Source: Noviherbaspirillum massiliense JC206
Lineage (GTDB): Bacteria; Pseudomonadota; Gammaproteobacteria; Burkholderiales; Burkholderiaceae_D
Reading direction: 5' to 3'
NCBI RefSeq assembly: GCF_000312045.1
Contig: NZ_HE978635.1
Location: forward strand, 959,296-1,023,295
Length of the DNA: 64,000 bases
Position 1 is the stretch's first letter; each line of letters begins with the position of its first letter. This document shows positions 1 through 7,749 of this stretch, piece after piece. The position numbers were made by a program, and so were the translations under genes. Below the pieces are notes generated by a model. It was not told where the DNA came from and did no database searches. It saw only the letters and a list, made by a program, of their open reading frames with translations.

Positions 1-1057
1 CCGTCATCGCCGCCGGCCCGAAGCCGACGCGCTGCAGCAGCATCGCCTGCCGCGCTTCCCCAAGGAGGTGGGCGGCATCGTTGGAAGCGCTGCCATCCAC
101 GCCCAGCCCGACCGGCACGCCCCGGTCCCGCATGCGGCGCACCGGCGCAATGCCGGAGGCCAGGCGCATGTTGGAGCAGGGACAATGCGCGACCCCGGTC
201 CCGGTATGCGCGAACAAATCGATACCTGCATCGTCGAGCTTCACGCAATGCGCATGCCAGACATCGTGCCCGACCCAGCCGCAATCCTCCGCATACTGCG
301 CGGGCGTCATGTTGAACTTTTCGCGGCTGTAGGCAACGTCGTTGTCGTTTTCCGCCAGGTGGGTGTGCAGGGACACGCCGAAGCTGCGCGCCATCCGCGC
401 CGACTCCCGCATCAGGTCGCGCGACACCGAAAAGGGCGAACAGGGCGCGACCACGATGCGCAGCATTGCATGGCGCTGCCCGTCGTGATAGGTCTCGATC
501 AGGCGCTGGGTGTCCCTGAGGATCGCGGCTTCGCTTTCCACCACGCTGTCCGGCGGCAGGCCGCCTTGCGACTGCCCCACGCTCATGGCGCCGCGCGCCG
601 CGTGAAAGCGCATACCGATATGCCGGGCAGCTTCGATGCTGTCGTCGAGCCGGCAATCGTTCGGATAGATATAGAGATGGTCGCTGGTCGTGGTGCAGCC
701 CGAGAGCATCAGTTCCGTCATCGCCGTCAGGGTCGACACCCGGATCATCTCCGCATTCAGGTTCGCCCAGACCGGATACAACTGGCGCAGCCAGCCGAAC
801 AATTCCGCATCCTGCGCGCCCGGTACCGCGCGCGTCAGGCTCTGGTACATATGGTGGTGGGTATTCACCAGACCGGGCAGCACCGCGTGGCCACGCGCGT
901 CGATGACTTCGTCCGCGGTCTGCGGCAGCTCGGCGCTCTGGCCCACCTGTTCGATCACGTTACCCCGGATGAATACCGCGCCATCCGTGATTTCGCGGCG
1001 GGCGTCGTCCATGGTGATGAGGATGGCCGCATTGCGTACCAGGGTCGTCTTTTGCAT
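1..1057 (-). CDS. 8-oxoguanine deaminase (amidohydrolase), 3' end outside window
   Basis: Translation of the minus strand from the ATG at 1057 gives 352 residues that run off the left edge. It is an amidohydrolase-superfamily enzyme of the cytosine/8-oxoguanine deaminase group. Visible metal ligands are the H67-H-H69 motif in PGLVNTHHHMYQS, H231 and H233 in SLHTHLAE, H268/H270 in VWHAHC, and D321 in GLGVDGSASND. The family hydrolyses 8-oxoguanine to urate; related members act on s-triazines or guanine, so the exact substrate is inferred. It is transcribed divergently from the BMP-type lipoprotein, and the downstream plus-strand genes include another purine-type deaminase, which favours a purine role. 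A sigma-54-like promoter lies 47 bases upstream of the start. Confidence 0.85.
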   Translation of the reverse strand, partial: MQKTTLVRNAAILITMDDARREITDGAVFIRGNVIEQVGQSAELPQTADEVIDARGHAVLPGLVNTHHHMYQSLTRAVPGAQDAELFGWLRQLYPVWANLNAEMIRVSTLTAMTELMLSGCTTTSDHLYIYPNDCRLDDSIEAARHIGMRFHAARGAMSVGQSQGGLPPDSVVESEAAILRDTQRLIETYHDGQRHAMLRIVVAPCSPFSVSRDLMRESARMARSFGVSLHTHLAENDNDVAYSREKFNMTPAQYAEDCGWVGHDVWHAHCVKLDDAGIDLFAHTGTGVAHCPCSNMRLASGIAPVRRMRDRGVPVGLGVDGSASNDAAHLLGEARQAMLLQRVGFGPAAMT

Positions 1058-1103
1058 CGTCAATACTTTCGGTTCCAATCGATTAAATGGGGGTTGCCGG
1101 AGC

Positions 1104-1119
1104 AGCACCGCATGTGCCA
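1104..1119 (-). promoter_or_regulatory. sigma-54 promoter of the 8-oxoguanine deaminase gene
   Basis: Read on the minus strand the site is TGGCACATGCGGTGCT. It matches TGGCACR-N4-TTGCW with the invariant GG and GC at the correct ten-base spacing; one base of the -12 element differs (GTGC for TTGC). Transcription would start near 1092, about 35 bases before the ATG at 1057. Confidence 0.6.
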
Positions 1120-1402
1120 AGGATACCGTGCGGCGGCGGCGAACGCGACTGCCTGCTGCGTCCGACTCAAGCAGTGCACGCAATACGCGCCATGCAAGAC
1201 TTCTTCAGGCGCGCACCGAATCGACGCACCGAGGCCCGCGCGCACTCCATACCAGTGCGTGCCACATGCCGGCGAACCAAGTGTGTGCAGCATGTGAATG
1301 CATCTCTGTCGCCGCGGCGGTTCATGACGATGCCCTATGCCGCCGTCATCCCGGCGCTGGTTCCGATCCCGCATGACCTGGACTGGATACGGCCTGAATC
1401 CC

Positions 1403-1418
1403 TGGCTTGGATATTGCT
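1403..1418 (+). promoter_or_regulatory. sigma-54 promoter of the BMP-type lipoprotein gene
   Basis: The site is TGGCTTGGATATTGCT, with a perfect TGGC at -24 and TTGCT at -12 at the correct spacing. The predicted start is near 1430, leaving a 48-base leader. The nine bases GATATTGCT recur in the promoter at 4544-4559, so the two transport units look co-regulated. Confidence 0.7.
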
Positions 1419-1477
1419 ATCAAGAACGGCAGCAGCACGCAATCGTTTGAACATTCAGAACAACTTCAGGGAATCTT

Positions 1478-2623
1478 ATGTTCGATCCGAAAAAACGCAG
1501 CACACTCAAGTCGGGACTGGTCATTGCGGCTTCGTCGCTGATGCTAGCCGCATGCGGCAAGAAGGAAGAAACCAGGCCGGAAGCCGTACAGCCCGCAGGC
1601 GCGGCGACTGCCGCCAAGGCTGAACCGCTCAAAGTCGCCTTCGTGTACATCGGTCCGGTCGGCGACGCCGGCTGGTCGTTCGCGCACGACAATGCGAGGA
1701 AAGCGGTGGAAGCCGAGTTCGGCGACCGGATCAAGACCACCTATGTCGAAAAAGTGCCGGAAGGCGCGGATGCGGAGCGGGTGTTCCGCGACCTTGCATC
1801 GCAGGGCAACAAGATGATCTTCGCCACCAGCTTCGGCTACATGGAACCGATGCTGAAAGTCGCGAGGCAATTCCCGGACGTGAAATTCGAGCATGCTACC
1901 GGCTACAAGACAGCGCCGAACATGTCGGTCTATGAATCGCGAACATACGAAGGCGCGTATCTCGCCGGCGTGGTCGCGGGCAAGATGACGAAGACCAACA
2001 AGCTCGGCGTGATTGCTTCGTTCCCGATTCCGGAAGTGATCCGTAACGTCAATGCCTTCACGCTCGGTGCGCAGTCGGTCAATCCCAGGGTCAGCACGCA
2101 TCCGATCTGGGTCTCGTCCTGGTTCGATCCGCCCAAGGAACGCGATGCGGCCCTGACCCTGATCGGCCAGGGCGTCGATGTGCTGATCCAGAACACCGAT
2201 TCGCCGGCGACCCTGCAGGCGGCCGAAGAAAAAGGCGTATATGCCTTCGGCTGGGATTCCGACATGTCATCCTTCGGGCCCAAGGCCCATCTCGGCTCCG
2301 CAATCATCAACTGGGCGCCATACTACAAGCATGCGGTCGGTGCCGCGCTTGACGGCACATGGAGCAGTGGCGAGACCTGGTGGGGCGTGAAGGAAAATGC
2401 GATCGACCTCGCGAGCATCGGGGCGGCGGTGCCGGACGACGTGAAAAAGCTGGTGGCCGAGCGCAAGGCGGAACTCGCTGCCGGCAAGCAGATCATCTTC
2501 ACCGGCCCGGTATTCGACCAGTCCGGCAAGGAAGTCCTCGCCGCAGACAAGGAAGCCGATGCCGGCTTCCTCAAGGGGATGAACTTTTACGTGAAGGGCG
2601 TGCAGGGCAACATGCCGCATTGA
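1478..2623 (+). CDS. BMP-family ABC transporter substrate-binding lipoprotein
   Basis: This 381-aa protein begins with a lipoprotein signal (MFDPKKRSTLKSGLVIA, then LMLAAC with the lipid-modified Cys at residue 26). The mature part reads as a Bmp/Med-type periplasmic binding protein: KVAFVYIGPVGDAGWSFAHD near residue 52, then GYKTAPN and FGWDSDMS. Family members such as PnrA and Med bind nucleosides or purines. A purine-derived ligand is inferred from the flanking deaminases. No BMP-type permease or ATPase follows, so it is either an orphan or its partners lie elsewhere. It is preceded by a sigma-54-like promoter, and the guanine-type deaminase starts 92 bases after its stop. Confidence 0.88.
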   Translation: MFDPKKRSTLKSGLVIAASSLMLAACGKKEETRPEAVQPAGAATAAKAEPLKVAFVYIGPVGDAGWSFAHDNARKAVEAEFGDRIKTTYVEKVPEGADAERVFRDLASQGNKMIFATSFGYMEPMLKVARQFPDVKFEHATGYKTAPNMSVYESRTYEGAYLAGVVAGKMTKTNKLGVIASFPIPEVIRNVNAFTLGAQSVNPRVSTHPIWVSSWFDPPKERDAALTLIGQGVDVLIQNTDSPATLQAAEEKGVYAFGWDSDMSSFGPKAHLGSAIINWAPYYKHAVGAALDGTWSSGETWWGVKENAIDLASIGAAVPDDVKKLVAERKAELAAGKQIIFTGPVFDQSGKEVLAADKEADAGFLKGMNFYVKGVQGNMPH

Positions 2624-2715
2624 CGTCCGTCTGCCCTTTCTGCTCATTCCAAGGTGCGGCTGCCGACAGCGGAGCGGCCGCGCCCCTGACCCGATACCCA
2701 TTCCGGAGGCAAAGA

Positions 2716-3234
2716 ATGACGCCGCATCACGGCTCCCCCAGCATCATCCCTCTTACTGCCGAAGACCGGCGCCACATGCAGTACGTGCTGGCGCTGGCGA
2801 TCCGCGCCAAGGACGTCGGGCGCCATCCGTTCGCCGCGATCGTGGTCGACCAGCATGGCCGCATCATGGCGGAGGCCGGCAACAATTCGATGCCGCCGGA
2901 AGGCGACCCCACCCAGCATGCGGAACGGCTCGCGGCAGCCGAAGCCGGGCGCCGGCTTCTCCCCGAAGCGCTCGCCAGATGCACGCTGTATACGAATGCC
3001 GAACCCTGCGCCATGTGCGCCGGCGCGATCTACTGGTGCAGCATCGGCCGCGTCGTCTATGCGATGGCGGAACAGCGCCTGCTGCAACTGACCGGCAACC
3101 ATCCGGAAAATCCCACGCTGTCGCTGCCCTGCCGCGAAGTCTTCGCGCGCGGCCAGCGTCCCATCGAAGTGCTCGGTCCGATTGCCGAACTGGAGCAGGA
3201 AGCCGCAGCCCCGCACATCGGCTTCTGGTCCTGA
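2716..3234 (+). CDS. CDA-fold nucleobase deaminase (guanine deaminase-like)
   Basis: This 172-aa protein belongs to the cytidine/deoxycytidylate deaminase superfamily. The zinc site is complete: H68-A-E70 in TQHAERLAAAE and P97-C98-x2-C101 in AEPCAMCAGAIYWCSI. Length and the ALLTP-like C-terminal layout fit guanine deaminase (guanine to xanthine) better than TadA, and the 8-oxoguanine deaminase next door supports this, but a tRNA or other base substrate is not excluded. The start at 2716 is chosen because GGAGG lies six to eight bases upstream; the same frame is open further upstream inside the BMP gene but without a plausible start. It ends ten bases before the Rieske oxygenase, so they form one unit. 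Confidence 0.8.
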   Translation: MTPHHGSPSIIPLTAEDRRHMQYVLALAIRAKDVGRHPFAAIVVDQHGRIMAEAGNNSMPPEGDPTQHAERLAAAEAGRRLLPEALARCTLYTNAEPCAMCAGAIYWCSIGRVVYAMAEQRLLQLTGNHPENPTLSLPCREVFARGQRPIEVLGPIAELEQEAAAPHIGFWS

Positions 3235-3244
3235 GGAGCCATCC

Positions 3245-4243
3245 ATGGATCCGCTTCTCCTGAACGACTGGCATCCGGTGGCCGATGCCGCCGCGCTGAA
3301 GCCGGGCTGCCTGCTGCCGGCGCGCCTGCTGGAGCATGAACTGGTGCTCTGGCGCGCCAGCGACGGCACAATCCACGCCTGGGATGACCGCTGCCCGCAC
3401 CGCGGCGCGCGCCTGTCGCTCGGCCGGGTTGCGAACGACCGTGTGGTGTGCGCTTATCACGGCTGGCAGTTCGACGCTTCCGGCCAGTGCCGGCTGCAGC
3501 CGGCGCACCCGCAGAACACGCCACCGAGAAATGCCTGCGCCGCCCGCTTCAACGTGCAGGAAGCCTATGGCCTGGCGTGGGTCTGCCTCGGAGATCCGGA
3601 GCGCAGCCTGCTGCCCTTTCCCGAATACGAGCATCCCGGCCTGCGCAAGGTGTTGTGCGGCCCCTTCCCGGTGCATGCCTGCGGGCCGCGCATCATCGAG
3701 AATTTCCTCGACATGGCGCATTTCGCGTTCATCCACGAAGGCATCCTCGGCGACACCGGCCATGCCGAAGTCCCGGATTACAAGGTGGCGGCATTCGACG
3801 ACAAGCTCGGCCGCACCGGCATGAAAGGCGTGATCGCGACTGCATGCTTTGCCTACCAGCCGCAATCCAACCTGCAGGCCTCCGGCGGCTCGATGGTGGA
3901 ATACACCTACCGCGTCGTGCGCCCGCTGTCGGCGATCCTGACCAAGCTGCCGCAGGAGCAGTCCGGTTTGGCCGATGTGATCAGCCTGCATGTGCAGCCG
4001 ATCGACGAGGAACACTGCCAGGCCTGGATGGTGCTGGCGACGACCGACGAGGGCTCCAGCGATGAGGAGATGCGGGATTTCCAGGGCCGGATCTTCATGC
4101 AGGACCTCGCCATCCTTGAATCGCAGCGGCCCAAGCGCATTCCGCTCCAGCCCGGCCTGGAAGTGCCGCAACCCGCGGACCGTCTCTCCGCCGCCTACCG
4201 GCGCATGCTGCGCGAACTCGGGATGAAATACGGCGTGATGTGA
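3245..4243 (+). CDS. Rieske [2Fe-2S] non-heme iron oxygenase, alpha subunit
   Basis: This 332-aa protein has an N-terminal Rieske domain with C50-x-H52 (DRCPHRGARLSLG) and C69-x2-H72 (VVCAYHGWQFD). A ring-hydroxylating oxygenase catalytic domain follows, with the mononuclear iron motif D156-x2-H159-x4-H164 in ENFLDMAHFAFIHEG. Such enzymes need an electron-transfer reductase; none is encoded nearby. In Klebsiella the hpxDE Rieske system takes part in hypoxanthine oxidation, so a role in oxidising a purine is plausible here. O- or N-demethylation is also possible, since the size matches vanillate and caffeine demethylase-like enzymes. It starts at the ATG ten bases after the deaminase stop, with GAGGAG upstream. 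Confidence 0.85.
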   Translation: MDPLLLNDWHPVADAAALKPGCLLPARLLEHELVLWRASDGTIHAWDDRCPHRGARLSLGRVANDRVVCAYHGWQFDASGQCRLQPAHPQNTPPRNACAARFNVQEAYGLAWVCLGDPERSLLPFPEYEHPGLRKVLCGPFPVHACGPRIIENFLDMAHFAFIHEGILGDTGHAEVPDYKVAAFDDKLGRTGMKGVIATACFAYQPQSNLQASGGSMVEYTYRVVRPLSAILTKLPQEQSGLADVISLHVQPIDEEHCQAWMVLATTDEGSSDEEMRDFQGRIFMQDLAILESQRPKRIPLQPGLEVPQPADRLSAAYRRMLRELGMKYGVM

Positions 4244-4486
4244 ATCTTCGCAGCCGGCCGCGGCAAAGGCGCGGCGTGGGCCGCCATTCCCAAGCCAGTC
4301 AGGTCGGAACACGACGAATGGAATGGTCCTGTCGATGTAACCTAATCTCTGGCAGGTAAGAAGAGGTCCGGAACCGCGCAGCGTATGCAGTGAAGCATAG
4401 CCACCGCCACATATTGGTGCAGGTCGAAGTCATGCGCCAGTCATGCGCAGCGGGCGTGCAGATCGCAGTCTTCCATGCGCCGCCGC

Positions 4487-4517
4487 GGTGCACGTCAAGG
4501 TGCACACCAGGGTGCGC
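4487..4517 (+). repeat. three 12-base direct repeats of GGTGCAC, possible enhancer site
   Basis: GGTGCAC occurs at 4487 and 4499, and GGTGCGC at 4511, exactly 12 bases apart. The unit is the reverse complement of the NtrC half-site TGCACC. The array lies 27-57 bases upstream of the -24 element at 4544. Neighbouring copies also form TGCAC-N6-GTGCA, one base shorter than the canonical NtrC palindrome, so the identity of the binder is uncertain. Confidence 0.5.
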
Positions 4518-4543
4518 AGTGCGATTGCCTTGAAGAATATTTC

Positions 4544-4559
4544 TGGTACGGATATTGCT
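4544..4559 (+). promoter_or_regulatory. sigma-54 promoter of the NMT1-type ABC transporter
   Basis: TGGTACGGATATTGCT matches TGGYACR-N4-TTGCW at every informative position, with correct spacing. The predicted start is near 4571, about 70 bases before the ATG at 4642. This is the strongest of the sigma-54-like sites in the window. Confidence 0.75.
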
Positions 4560-4641
4560 GAATGAGGTAAGGCGCAGCAGCGCAAGCCGATTCAAGGAAC
4601 GCCTGCTGCAATCTCTTCAACCGCATCGACACAGGAATGTA

Positions 4642-5673
4642 ATGAACCTTCACCGCATCTTGCGTAGTACCGCCGCCGTGCTGCTGTGCGCCGTCGCCGC
4701 CCACAGCTTCGCCCAGGACAACAAGATCCGCTTCCAGCTCGACTGGCGCTTCGAAGGCCCGGCCGCGCTCTTCCTCGTGGCCAAGTCGAAAGGCTATTTC
4801 GCCGACGAGAAGCTTGATGTCACGATCGATGCGGGTAACGGCTCCGGCAATGCGGTCAACCGCGTGGCTTCCGGTTCCTACGACATGGGCTTTGCCGATC
4901 TGGCCGCGCTGATGGAATTCATCGGCAACAACCCGACCGCGCCCAACAAGCCGGTGGCCGTGATGATGGTCTACAACGACACTCCGGCCGCGATCTTCGC
5001 GCTCAAGAAGTCCGGCATCAGGACGCCGGCCGACCTCGCCGGCAAGAAGCTCGGCGCCCCGGTCTTCGATGCCGGCCGCCGTGCCTATCCGATCTTCGCC
5101 GAGGCCAACAAGCTCGATCCGGCCAAGGCAAACTGGATCAGCATGGATCCGCCGCTGCGCGAAACGATGCTGGTCAAGGGCGATGTCGACGCCATCACCG
5201 GCTTCTATTTCACGTCGCTGCTGAACCTCAACGCGCGCGGCATCAAGGATGAGGATGCGGTGGTGCTACCCTATCCCGACCATGGCGTGAAACTGTACGG
5301 CAATGCGATCGTCGCCTCCAGCGCCTTCGCCCGGCGGCACCCGGAAGCAGTCAAGGGCTTCCTGCGCGCCTTCGCCAAGGCAGCCAAGTTCGTGCTCGCC
5401 AATCCCGACGAGTCGGTCAAGGCAGTCAGGGAACGCGACGGCCTGATCGATGAAAAGCTCGAGGCGCGCCGCCTGAAACTCGCGATCGCCAGCGCCATCG
5501 TCACGCCGCATGCGAAGGCCGAAGGATTCGGCCAGGTTTCCGCGCCGCGGCTGTCGCTGATGGCATCGCAGGTGTCGGATGTCTATCAGACCAAGACCCG
5601 CGTCGATCCAAGAATGGTCTGGGACGATTCCTTCCTGCCGTCGAAGGCCGAGCTCAAGGTTTTTCCGAAGTAA
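4642..5673 (+). CDS. NMT1/SsuA-type ABC transporter substrate-binding protein
   Basis: This 343-aa protein has a Sec signal peptide (MNLHRILRSTAAVLLCAVAA, cleavage after HSFA near residue 24). The mature part has the NMT1/THI5-like fold signature: IRFQLDWRFEGPAALFLVAK, GYFADEKLDVTIDAGNGSGN and VASGSYDMGFADL. Relatives bind pyrimidine precursors of thiamine, taurine, sulfonates or nitrate. With purine enzymes upstream, a nitrogenous heterocycle is the reasonable guess. The frame is open back to 4555, but only the ATG at 4642 gives a normal signal peptide. An intrinsic terminator follows the gene, so it is probably made in excess over the ATPase and permease. Confidence 0.85.
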   Translation: MNLHRILRSTAAVLLCAVAAHSFAQDNKIRFQLDWRFEGPAALFLVAKSKGYFADEKLDVTIDAGNGSGNAVNRVASGSYDMGFADLAALMEFIGNNPTAPNKPVAVMMVYNDTPAAIFALKKSGIRTPADLAGKKLGAPVFDAGRRAYPIFAEANKLDPAKANWISMDPPLRETMLVKGDVDAITGFYFTSLLNLNARGIKDEDAVVLPYPDHGVKLYGNAIVASSAFARRHPEAVKGFLRAFAKAAKFVLANPDESVKAVRERDGLIDEKLEARRLKLAIASAIVTPHAKAEGFGQVSAPRLSLMASQVSDVYQTKTRVDPRMVWDDSFLPSKAELKVFPK

Positions 5674-5693
5674 CCGCCATCCCAAGGGTATTT

Positions 5694-5727
5694 CCCCTCG
5701 TCGTCCCGGCGGCGAGGGGCTTTTTTT
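5694..5727 (+). terminator. intrinsic terminator between binding protein and ATPase
   Basis: Bases 5694-5703 (CCCCTCGTCG) pair with 5710-5719 (CGGCGAGGGG) across a six-base loop, with one G-T wobble, and a C and seven T follow. It sits 20 bases after the binding-protein stop and 17 bases before the ATPase start. No second promoter is visible, so it should act as a partial terminator within the operon. Confidence 0.85.
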
Positions 5728-5744
5728 GAGTTAGCCGATCCATC

Positions 5745-6521
5745 ATGTTCGTCGATTTCCAGAACGTCTTCCTCGCCTACGGCGGCGCAGCCGGCTATGC
5801 AGTGGAAGACATTACCCTGCAAGCCCGCCCGGGCGAATTCATCGCCATCGTCGGACCGTCCGGCTGCGGCAAGTCCACCTTCATGAAGCTGGCCACCGGA
5901 CTGAAAGCGCCGACCCAGGGCAGCGTTGCCATCGGCGGCACCCCGGTCACCGGCCCGCTCAAGTTCGTCGGCATGGCCTTCCAGGCACCCACGCTGCTGC
6001 CGTGGCGCACCACGCTCGACAATGTCCTGCTGCCGCTGGAAATCGTCGAGCCACACCGCAGCCGCTTCCGGCGCAACAGGGACGAATATGTCGAGCAGGC
6101 CCTGCGCCTCTTGAAGCAGGTGGGACTGGACGGCTATGCCGACCAGTATCCCTGGCAACTGTCCGGTGGCATGCAGCAGCGCGCCTCGATCTGCCGGGCG
6201 CTGATCCACGAGCCGAAGATGCTGCTGCTCGACGAGCCCTTCGGCGCACTGGATGCCTTCACCCGGGAAGAATTGTGGTGCGTGCTGCGCGACCTGTGGA
6301 CGGAGCATCGCTTCAATGTGATTCTCGTGACGCACGACCTGCGCGAAGCGGCCTTCCTCGCCGACACGATTTACGTGATGAGCAAGCGCCCCGGCCGCAT
6401 CGTGGTGCGCAAGGAAAACCCCATGCCGCAGTCGCGCGAGCTCGACGTGACATATTCCGAACCGTTCACTGAACTGGTGCATGAACTGCGCGAGCATATC
6501 GGCCGGGTGCGGCATGGTTGA
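5745..6521 (+). CDS. ABC transporter ATP-binding protein (SsuB/TauB/NrtD-like)
   Basis: This 258-aa cytoplasmic ATPase powers import of the ligand captured by the product of 4642-5673. It has Walker A GPSGCGKST (residues 37-45), a Q-loop in MAFQAPTLLPWRT, the signature LSGGMQQR, Walker B LLLLDEPFGALD, and an H-loop in LVTHDLREAAFLAD. The sequence is typical of nitrate/sulfonate/taurine-type importers. All catalytic residues are present. The permease gene begins about 50 bases downstream. Confidence 0.92.
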   Translation: MFVDFQNVFLAYGGAAGYAVEDITLQARPGEFIAIVGPSGCGKSTFMKLATGLKAPTQGSVAIGGTPVTGPLKFVGMAFQAPTLLPWRTTLDNVLLPLEIVEPHRSRFRRNRDEYVEQALRLLKQVGLDGYADQYPWQLSGGMQQRASICRALIHEPKMLLLDEPFGALDAFTREELWCVLRDLWTEHRFNVILVTHDLREAAFLADTIYVMSKRPGRIVVRKENPMPQSRELDVTYSEPFTELVHELREHIGRVRHG

Positions 6522-6569
6522 GCGCCTGCCCTGCCCGCTGCAAGATCCATCGACTTTCACTTTGCTGCC

Positions 6570-7337
6570 GTGAATACCAAGACCGTCAAGCTGTTTGCTC
6601 CCTGGCTGCTGCTCGCAGCCATTCTGTTGCTGTGGCAAGCCATCTGCAGCATGTTCTCCGTATCGGAATTCATTTTCCCGAGTCCGCTCGCCATCGGGCA
6701 GGCCATGATGGAATTCGCCGGGCCGCTGGCAAGCCATGCGCTGCGCACCTTCTGGGTGACCATGGCTGGCTTTGCTATCGCGGTTGCAGTCGGCGTGCTG
6801 CTCGGCGTGGTCCTTGGCTCGTCGCCGTTGCTCTATTCTGCCGCCTATCCGCTCATGACCGCGTTCAACGCCTTGCCGAAGGCGGCGTTCGTGCCGGTCC
6901 TGGTGGTCTGGTTCGGTATCGGCGTCGGCCCGGCGGTGCTGACTGCCTTCCTGATTTCCTTCTTTCCGATCATGGTGAATATCGCGACCGGGCTGGCGAC
7001 GCTGGAACCGGAACTCGAGGACGTGCTGCGGGTGCTGGGCGCAAGGCGCACCGACGTCCTGCTGAAGGTCGGCCTGCCGCGCGCCCTGCCCTACTTCTTC
7101 GCCTCGCTCAAGGTCGCGATCACGCTGGCATTCGTCGGCTCTACCGTGTCCGAAATGACGGCTTCGAACGAAGGCATCGGCTACCTGCTGGTGTCGGCCG
7201 GCTCATCGATGCGAATGCCGCTTGCCTTTGCCGGACTGGTCACCGTCGGCGCAATGGCAATGGCCATGTATGAACTGTTTGCCGTGATCGAGAAGCGCAC
7301 GACCGGGTGGGCGCATCGCAATGGTGATGCGAACTAG
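6570..7337 (+). CDS. ABC transporter permease (SsuC/TauC-like)
   Basis: This 255-aa membrane protein has about six transmembrane segments, starting with LFAPWLLLAAILLLWQAI. The EAA loop that docks the ATPase is ELEDVLRVLGARRTDVLLKV. The start is a GTG at 6570 by position and N-terminal sequence; no strong ribosome site is visible. The last ~135 bases and ~110 bases of downstream DNA recur as decayed copies at 12543-12786 and 13388-13685, so the 3' end of this gene has been duplicated. Confidence 0.9.
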   Translation: MNTKTVKLFAPWLLLAAILLLWQAICSMFSVSEFIFPSPLAIGQAMMEFAGPLASHALRTFWVTMAGFAIAVAVGVLLGVVLGSSPLLYSAAYPLMTAFNALPKAAFVPVLVVWFGIGVGPAVLTAFLISFFPIMVNIATGLATLEPELEDVLRVLGARRTDVLLKVGLPRALPYFFASLKVAITLAFVGSTVSEMTASNEGIGYLLVSAGSSMRMPLAFAGLVTVGAMAMAMYELFAVIEKRTTGWAHRNGDAN

Positions 7338-7450
7338 GCCGGGACCTTTGCGAGAAGTCGGCAAGGCTTGGTACGCCCGACAAAAGCACCAGCGTGCTAG
7401 CTGGATTACGAGCCCTTACGCGAAACCGTTCTGAACGGCTGCAAGTTGCC
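7203..7450 (+). repeat. repeat copy 1: permease 3' end plus downstream DNA
   Basis: The intact copy spans the last part of the permease gene and continues past its stop (for example GGCAAGGCTTGGTACGCCCG and ACGAGCCCTTACGC). Copy 2 at 12543-12786 matches at roughly 85-90% by eye, including the noncoding part; copy 3 at 13388-13685 is more diverged and has an internal deletion. Copies 1 and 2 are direct repeats about 5.3 kb apart. Confidence 0.85.
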
Positions 7451-7749
7451 AGAAGCGGTATTCCATGTCGGTTTGCCGTGGCTCGCCTTGACGACCTTGA
7501 TCGGGATGAAGTCGCTGACGGGGTCGAAGCACCCTTCTGCGGCCAGCAGCAGGCCGATTGCACTCGAATTGGTATGCGCCCGCCGCAAGGTGTACGCGCC
7601 CGGGTCGGAGCATTCCGGTTGCAACTTGCGGAAAATGGCAAGGCCGCAATGCGTGCAATCATTTGGCGGCGCTTGCTATCAATGCTTATATCTTGATTTC
7701 CGATCGATAGGTTATATCGGCGGTCCGCGAACCAGGCCGGAGATCGTGT
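7451..7749. other. non-coding or unrecognised stretch
   Basis: About 300 bases between the permease repeat and the convergent binding-protein gene. Minus-strand frames remain open but give no family I recognise and lack starts. No terminator or promoter is clear. Confidence 0.4.

Larger units (their letters stand above)
1058..1477. other. divergent intergenic region
   Basis: This 420-base stretch separates the 8-oxoguanine deaminase from the BMP lipoprotein. It holds two outward-facing sigma-54-like promoters, at 1104-1119 on the minus strand and 1403-1418 on the plus strand. About 280 bases lie between them, where an enhancer-binding protein could act on both, but I see no clear NtrC palindrome there. 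Open frames across it have no homologue I recognise and look spurious. Confidence 0.6.
4244..4641 (+). other. promoter region of the NMT1-type ABC transporter
   Basis: This 398-base gap holds no credible gene. Its second half carries a threefold 12-base direct repeat (4487-4517) and a near-consensus sigma-54 promoter (4544-4559) ahead of the binding-protein gene. The first 200 bases show nothing I can name. Confidence 0.6.

Noticed and set aside
68-1297. 409-codon plus-strand frame at the left edge
   Set aside because: The minus strand of the same DNA encodes 8-oxoguanine deaminase with all metal ligands, so the plus frame is a shadow.
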